From contig DATLXN010000050.1 in NCBI GenBank assembly GCA_035575715.1, positions 62,001 through 126,000 on the forward strand: DNA of 64,000 bases. Reading direction: 5' to 3'. How positions within the stretch are numbered: the first letter of the stretch is position 1; each line of letters starts with the position of its first letter. This DNA is from JACCSI01 sp035575715 (GTDB lineage: Bacteria; Acidobacteriota; Vicinamibacteria; Vicinamibacterales; UBA2999). A model generated the notes under the pieces. The model saw only the letters and a program-made list of their open reading frames with translations. It was not told where the DNA came from and made no database searches. Below, in pieces: positions 59,503-64,000 of this stretch. The translations under genes and the position numbers were made by a program.

Positions 59503-61167
59503 ATGCGAGTCGCTGCCGCTGTTCTGGTCATTGTGATGCTCGCGCCTCGCGTCGCAGCCGCTCAGGCTACGACCGCCGATGGTGTACAGGCACTCGCGCG
59601 TGGCGACTACGCGTCAGCGGTTCGGATCCTGCGACCGCTTGCCGAAGACACGTCGCAACCCGACTCGCTCGCCGCTTTTTTCATGGCGACGCTGTATCAC
59701 GCCGGCCACGGCGTCGCGCGCAATGAGAGCCGCGCCAGCGGGCTGTATCTGCGTGCGGCGATCGCGACCAGCCCGCTGGTTGACCAATCGCTCCGGCTTG
59801 CGCAGTCGATCCATCAGGACCACCCGATAGCGCGCGAGCAGTGTCACGCCGCCGCCGTTGGCCAGTGGCGCGAGCCACCGCCGTCATCGTTCGCGCTCGG
59901 CACGGGCCATTCCGTGCGGATCGATCATGAGGGCTTTACCGTCGCCTACCAGGGCACGGTCAAGCGTGACGCCATGACGATGGGCGGCGTCGGCTGGCTC
60001 TATCTGCCGACCCGCCACACCCAGATCGAGGTCACTCATCCCACCGCGCATCGCCGCAACTTTATCGAGTTTTTCATCTGGATGCCGCACCGGCGCGACG
60101 ACCGCACCGACTGGGCGTTGTGGTGGGCGCCCTATGAGGTGATCGGTCTGGAAACGCGAGCGGTCGGCGGCGGCGCCGGGCTCCTCGCCACCCTGACCGC
60201 GGCGCGGCCGCCGGCCGCCGTCAGCGTCGACGAGTGGGTGCGGATCCAGCTCAATGCCGCCGGTGAGGTTGAGTGGACGGTGTCGGGAACACATGCCCGG
60301 AGCGGTGTCGTGCCCCCGACCGATTCCACTGACCTTGGGTCGCTTGCCAGCACATTCGTCAGTCCACCGACTCGGGGGGCGGTCTGGACTGGCAGGTCGG
60401 ATGGCATCGCTGCGTTTGTGCGCGGCGACTATCAGCGCGCCGCCGCGATTCTCAAGCCACTCGCGGAATCCTGGCCGCCCGTCAACCCGGCGGCTGCGTT
60501 TTTGATGGCCACCCTGTATGAAACCGGACGCGGGGTGCCAGCCGACCCGATCCGCGCTTGCGCGCTTTACGTTCTGGCGGGCATAGACCGAAACCTCGCG
60601 TTGGCCGATCCGTCCGACACGCTATTGCGGACGATGCAACAGTCCCACAGTGAGGAGGCGTTTCGCCAATGCATGTTATTGGTGAACGTTGGCTTCGCCC
60701 ATGGCTTCGAGCCGGTCATCTTCGAACTCGGCGCCGGCCATTGGATCAGCCTCGATTTAGATAGCGCCACGATTAACTATGCCGGGCAGGAACAGAAAAC
60801 CGACCAGGGCTGGGCGACGTCCGGCACGAGATTCCTTCCGCTCCTGCACACCGAGCTGATGGTCGGTGCGACGGCATCGACACGGCGACACTTCATCGAA
60901 GTCTCAAGGTGGACGCCGCATTCCTTTCTGGGATGGGTCCTTCGCTGGCATGTGTTTGAAGTCGTCGGTCTCGAGCTGGTCGACGTCGTCTCGCGCGAAT
61001 TGATGACCGCGCCAGGCGACCGCCCACCGCTTGCGGAGTCGATCGACCTGCGCAGCTTGGCGCTGCTCCGCGTCAATGGCCGCGGCGAGCCGGAATGGGT
61101 CGTGCTGGTCGGCGACGAGCGGGGCATCATCGCTCCCCCGCTTAGGCCGTCTGGACTGCGACCTTGA
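59503..61167 (+). CDS. Secreted Sel1-like protein with internal duplication
   Basis: This 554-residue protein has a signal peptide (RVAAAVLVIVMLAPRVAAAQ). It is made of two copies of a module of about 270 residues. Each begins with a Sel1/TPR-like repeat (GVQALARGDYASAVRILRPL and GIAAFVRGDYQRAAAILKPL, then AAFFMATLYHAGHGV and AAFLMATLYETGRGV) and continues with a beta-rich domain of unknown type (FALGTGHSVRIDHEGFTVAY and FELGAGHWISLDLDSATINY; RRNFIEFFIWMPH and RRHFIEVSRWTPH). The beta domain is not recognised. The 3' end overlaps the convergent sensor kinase gene by 26 bases. Confidence 0.85.
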   Translation: MRVAAAVLVIVMLAPRVAAAQATTADGVQALARGDYASAVRILRPLAEDTSQPDSLAAFFMATLYHAGHGVARNESRASGLYLRAAIATSPLVDQSLRLAQSIHQDHPIAREQCHAAAVGQWREPPPSSFALGTGHSVRIDHEGFTVAYQGTVKRDAMTMGGVGWLYLPTRHTQIEVTHPTAHRRNFIEFFIWMPHRRDDRTDWALWWAPYEVIGLETRAVGGGAGLLATLTAARPPAAVSVDEWVRIQLNAAGEVEWTVSGTHARSGVVPPTDSTDLGSLASTFVSPPTRGAVWTGRSDGIAAFVRGDYQRAAAILKPLAESWPPVNPAAAFLMATLYETGRGVPADPIRACALYVLAGIDRNLALADPSDTLLRTMQQSHSEEAFRQCMLLVNVGFAHGFEPVIFELGAGHWISLDLDSATINYAGQEQKTDQGWATSGTRFLPLLHTELMVGATASTRRHFIEVSRWTPHSFLGWVLRWHVFEVVGLELVDVVSRELMTAPGDRPPLAESIDLRSLALLRVNGRGEPEWVVLVGDERGIIAPPLRPSGLRP

Positions 61168-62230
61168 GACGCGGCAGGTCGATGGTGAAGACGCAGCCGA
61201 CGCCCGGCACATCGCGAGCGTTGATCGTGCCTTGATTCTGCTCGACCCCCCATCGGCAGAACGCCAGGCCCAGTCCCATTCCGGTGCGATCGACGTCGCG
61301 CTGTTCAAACGGGTAGAACAAGTCGTCGGCCGACCCGCTGGGCAGTCCGCCGCACTGGTCATGGACTTCGATCAGGACACGTTCTGCGCTGGCCACCACC
61401 TTCAACGTCACGGTGGTGCTCGCGCGGGTGAACTTGACGGCGTTCTGCAGCAGATTGCCGACTACGGCGGCCAGGATGTTGCGGTCCGCTTCGATGTTCA
61501 CGCCGCTGTCGATGGGGGCAAAGTCTATCGTGATGCCGCGCGCCTGCGCGTCGAGTGTGGCGGACGCGGCGAGCTCGTCGATAAATTCGGCCAGGTCCAC
61601 CGGCAGCCGGCGAGGTAGGTCGTGCTCTGCACGGACCTCGGCGAGCGAGCCATTGATCAGGGCTCGCAGGCCCAGCAGGCTCCGCTGCAGCACGGCCCCG
61701 GTGCTGCCGCCGACGCCGACATTGCCCGACTTGATCGCCTCGAATGCGAGCAGGGCATTATTGGTCAGATTACGCAACTCGTGAGCGAGGAAGCCGATCC
61801 GCTGATTGCCCCGAGCGGCCTCAGCGTTCACCGTCGATTGGTGGCGCTCACGCCCGTACTGCGTCACCGCCGCGGCAATCGCATCATCGAGACTTTTGTT
61901 GAGCATGCGAAAGTCGTCGGAACTAATTGGGGCATTCGTTTCAACCGCCAACTCGCTGATCGACTGGCAAATGTCACCGTAGGCGTGAACCACCTGTCCG
62001 ACCGTGAGCCCTTGCAGGTGCAGGTCGTGGCCGTGTTGCACGGCCGTCTTGCGGATGTCCGGTGAGGAAATCGGATCAGAGCGGAGCGCGTCCCCCAGTT
62101 GGTCGAGGAAGATGGGGACGCCGTGATCGATCTCGATCGCGATGGGCGGCGGTGTCGATCGTTTCGCCACCTTGCCGCGGCAGCGAGAGATGATCTCGTC
62201 GCGATTGACGACAATGAATTCGTGCAGCAT
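61142..62230 (-). CDS. Cytosolic sensor histidine kinase with RsbRD-like N terminus
   Basis: This 362-residue protein has no membrane segment. Residues 1-135 resemble the RsbRD N-terminal sensory domain (LHEFIVVNRDEIISRCRGKV, LHLQGLTVGQVVHAYGDICQ). The kinase core follows with phosphoacceptor His in IGFLAHELRNLTNNALLAFE, N box AAVVGNLLQNAVKF, G1 VHDQCGGLP (the usual DxGxG is altered to DQCGG) and G2 GMGLGLAFC. No response regulator gene adjoins it. The altered G1 box keeps the ADP-contacting Asp. Confidence 0.88.
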   Translation of the reverse strand: MLHEFIVVNRDEIISRCRGKVAKRSTPPPIAIEIDHGVPIFLDQLGDALRSDPISSPDIRKTAVQHGHDLHLQGLTVGQVVHAYGDICQSISELAVETNAPISSDDFRMLNKSLDDAIAAAVTQYGRERHQSTVNAEAARGNQRIGFLAHELRNLTNNALLAFEAIKSGNVGVGGSTGAVLQRSLLGLRALINGSLAEVRAEHDLPRRLPVDLAEFIDELAASATLDAQARGITIDFAPIDSGVNIEADRNILAAVVGNLLQNAVKFTRASTTVTLKVVASAERVLIEVHDQCGGLPSGSADDLFYPFEQRDVDRTGMGLGLAFCRWGVEQNQGTINARDVPGVGCVFTIDLPRLKVAVQTA

Positions 62231-62346
62231 AGTGTCCCAGTGAGGAGGATGCCTCCTTGCCGAGGAAAAATCTGTTCAATAGAGGACACGCTCGACCACG
62301 GCCGTTGCTGACCTAGCCGGCCTGAACTTCGCCGCTATCATGGGAT

Positions 62347-63804
62347 ATGGCCGCCTGGCGCCTCGAGCATACCTACGCAGAGTTGCCAGCGCTCTTTCAC
62401 GCGCCTGCCGCTCCGACGCGCGTCGTCGCGCCGCGCCTCGTCATCTTTAACAGGCTGCTCGCAGCGAGGCTCGGCCTCGACCCTGACGCACTTGATACTC
62501 CGGAAGGCGCCCAAGTCTTCGCCGGCAACGCGCTGCCACCGGGCGCGCGGCCTCTCGCGCAAGCCTACGGCGGCCACCAGTTCGGCCAGTTCACGACCCT
62601 CGGCGACGGACGCGCGATTCTGCTCGGTGAGCAGATCACCCCGAGTGGCGCACGGGTCGATATCCAATTGAAAGGCCCCGGCCAAACGCGCTACTCGCGC
62701 CACGGCGACGGCCGTGCCGCGCTCGGCCCGATGCTGCGCGAATACATCATCAGCGAGGCGATGCACGCGCTCGGCATCCCGACGACCCGCAGCCTTGCCG
62801 TGGTGATGACCGGGGAGCCGGTCTATCGCGAGACGTCGCTCGATGGCGCGGTCCTCACGCGTGTCGCGGCAAGCCACATCCGCGTCGGGACGATGGAGTG
62901 GGCCGCGGCACACCGCGATCAGGGTGCGATGCGGGCGCTCGCGGATTACACGCGACGGCGTCATTATCCCGAGCTCGCCGACGCGCCCGATCCTGACTTG
63001 GCGCTGCTCACCGCGATCATCGAGCGGCAGGCGCGACTGATCGCGCAGTGGCAGCTTGTGGGCTTTATCCACGGCGTGATGAACACCGACAACATGGCCC
63101 TCTCCGGTGAAACGATCGACTACGGTCCGTGCGCGTTCATGGACGCCTACGATCCGGCCACCGTGTTCAGCTCGATCGATCACGGCGGTCGCTATGCGTA
63201 CGGCAATCAGCCGTCGATTGCGCAGTGGAATCTCACGCGGCTGGCCGAAGCCATGTTGCCGCTGCTCGGTGTCGACACCGAGCAAGCCGTCGAGCGTGCC
63301 ACGCCCGTGCTCGAAGGGTTCGCGACACTCTTCGAGCAGCACTGGTTGAACGGCATGCGCGCCAAGCTTGGACTGTTTACGCACGAAGCGGAAGACACGG
63401 TGCTCGTCGGCGACCTCCTCGCCTGGATGCAGCGGCGGTCCGCAGACTTCACCAACACCTTCCGCATGCTTTCTATCCAGGGGTCGAGCCCGGGTTCGGT
63501 GGAAGCCATGACGACTGCCGATCCCGACTTCCACGCCTGGTACGGTCGCTTGCGGGCGCGCCATTCACGGCAGCCGCAATTGCCAGGCGAGGTGGAGGCG
63601 TTGATGCGCCAAAACAATCCAGCGGTGATCCCGCGCAATCACAAAGTGGAGGAGGCGCTCGACGCCGCCACCGCCGGGCACGACTTCTCGGTCATGGAGC
63701 GGCTGCTCGAGGCCCTGCGAACACCGTACGCCGACCCCGCCGGTCTGGAGTTCAGCACGCCTGCGGAGAGCGGAGAACGCTACCTCACGTTCTGCGGGAC
63801 CTAA
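62347..63804 (+). CDS. selO: SelO/YdiU-family protein AMPylase
   Basis: This 485-residue pseudokinase-fold enzyme transfers AMP to protein hydroxyls (established for the SelO family in redox homeostasis). Family motifs are AYGGHQFGQFTTLGDGRAIL, DIQLKGPGQTRYSRHGDGRA, RVAASHIRVGTMEW, HGVMNTDNMALSGETIDYGP (catalytic Asp and metal-binding Asn/Asp) and NQPSIAQWNLTRLAEA. The C terminus ends YLTFCGT: a plain cysteine occupies the region where eukaryotic SelO carries selenocysteine. Length matches bacterial SelO. Confidence 0.95.
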   Translation: MAAWRLEHTYAELPALFHAPAAPTRVVAPRLVIFNRLLAARLGLDPDALDTPEGAQVFAGNALPPGARPLAQAYGGHQFGQFTTLGDGRAILLGEQITPSGARVDIQLKGPGQTRYSRHGDGRAALGPMLREYIISEAMHALGIPTTRSLAVVMTGEPVYRETSLDGAVLTRVAASHIRVGTMEWAAAHRDQGAMRALADYTRRRHYPELADAPDPDLALLTAIIERQARLIAQWQLVGFIHGVMNTDNMALSGETIDYGPCAFMDAYDPATVFSSIDHGGRYAYGNQPSIAQWNLTRLAEAMLPLLGVDTEQAVERATPVLEGFATLFEQHWLNGMRAKLGLFTHEAEDTVLVGDLLAWMQRRSADFTNTFRMLSIQGSSPGSVEAMTTADPDFHAWYGRLRARHSRQPQLPGEVEALMRQNNPAVIPRNHKVEEALDAATAGHDFSVMERLLEALRTPYADPAGLEFSTPAESGERYLTFCGT

Positions 63805-63936
63805 CCATGACCAGCACGGCGTAGACGAAAGCGACCCGCTGCGGCGGTGGATGGTCGCGCCCTTCTTTACCAACAGAGCCACGCCACCGAGAACAATGCC
63901 GAGCCCGCCTGCGACAACGTGAATCGATAAGAGCAC
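63804..63936 (-). pseudogene. Truncated, frameshifted DUF2306-like membrane protein gene
   Basis: GTG 63936 opens LLSIHVVAGGLGIVLGGVAL, then LVKKGATIHRRSG, the typical N terminus of small DUF2306-like membrane proteins. A shift into another frame restores AFVYAVLVMV, the expected next helix, after which the sequence runs into the 3' end of selO. Only about 45 codons survive, so this is a degraded gene start. Confidence 0.65.
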
Positions 63937-64000
63937 GCGTCCCCTATTTAGGCGAGCTGGTCAATGTGACCTTGTGTTTCAGTTGAAGGTCTCCCTGTTG

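Overview
The window looks like chromosomal DNA of an acidobacterium, probably of the Vicinamibacteria type. This is an inference from gene content: high GC throughout, two very large FtsX/MacB-type permeases of the kind abundant in Acidobacteria, kinase-TPR fusion proteins, a carboxypeptidase-regulatory TonB-dependent receptor, a DUF1592/DUF1552/ankyrin cluster and many secreted hypothetical proteins. No rRNA, tRNA, phage, integrase, complete insertion sequence or CRISPR array was seen.

Layout. 1-7.4 kb: an ABC-F ATPase (YbiT type, cut by the window edge), a double SRPBCC protein, an ECF sigma / anti-sigma / HEAT-repeat operon on the minus strand, and a secreted HpcH/HpaI-like protein. 7.4-18.6 kb: a Ser/Thr kinase, two large permeases, a HAD phosphatase, a heptamer tandem repeat and a REP-like element, a thioredoxin-reductase-like flavoprotein, phosphatidylserine synthase and a sulfite-oxidase-like molybdoenzyme. 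18.8-22.4 kb: a tight operon of winged-helix protein, KaiC-like double ATPase and hybrid histidine kinase. 22.4-31.4 kb: CAP-domain protein, PQQ dehydrogenase overlapping a secreted nuclease-like protein, a 970-residue kinase-TPR protein, and decayed gene fragments. 31.5-39 kb: CPXCG protein, PEP carboxylase, an OmpA-type protein and a serine hydrolase.

39.07-41.66 kb is the most notable stretch. Three neighbouring genes each carry one in-frame TGA, with coherent coding sequence on both sides in the same frame. In a ResA/TlpA-like redoxin the TGA replaces the first cysteine of the active site. In a MerP-like HMA protein it replaces the first cysteine of the GMTCxxC metal site. In a parallel beta-helix protein it lies just after a Pro-Cys-Gly-Gly-Ile segment. 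Each TGA is followed by a perfect hairpin whose apical loop contains GGT, with the GG 21-24 nucleotides downstream, the geometry of a bacterial SECIS element. I interpret this as a selenoprotein gene cluster. The redoxin and HMA cases are strong; the beta-helix case would be a new kind of selenoprotein if confirmed. A selO-type AMPylase with Cys rather than Sec sits at 62.3 kb. No selA/B/C/D gene lies in the window.

41.6-64 kb: a DctA-like carrier, a heme-c/lectin-like secreted protein, the DUF1592-DUF1552-ankyrin cluster, a second cytochrome-like protein, a Tat protein-amidase-TonB receptor operon, an M28 peptidase, a GDSL esterase, an internally duplicated Sel1-like protein, a sensor kinase, SelO, and a truncated DUF2306 fragment.
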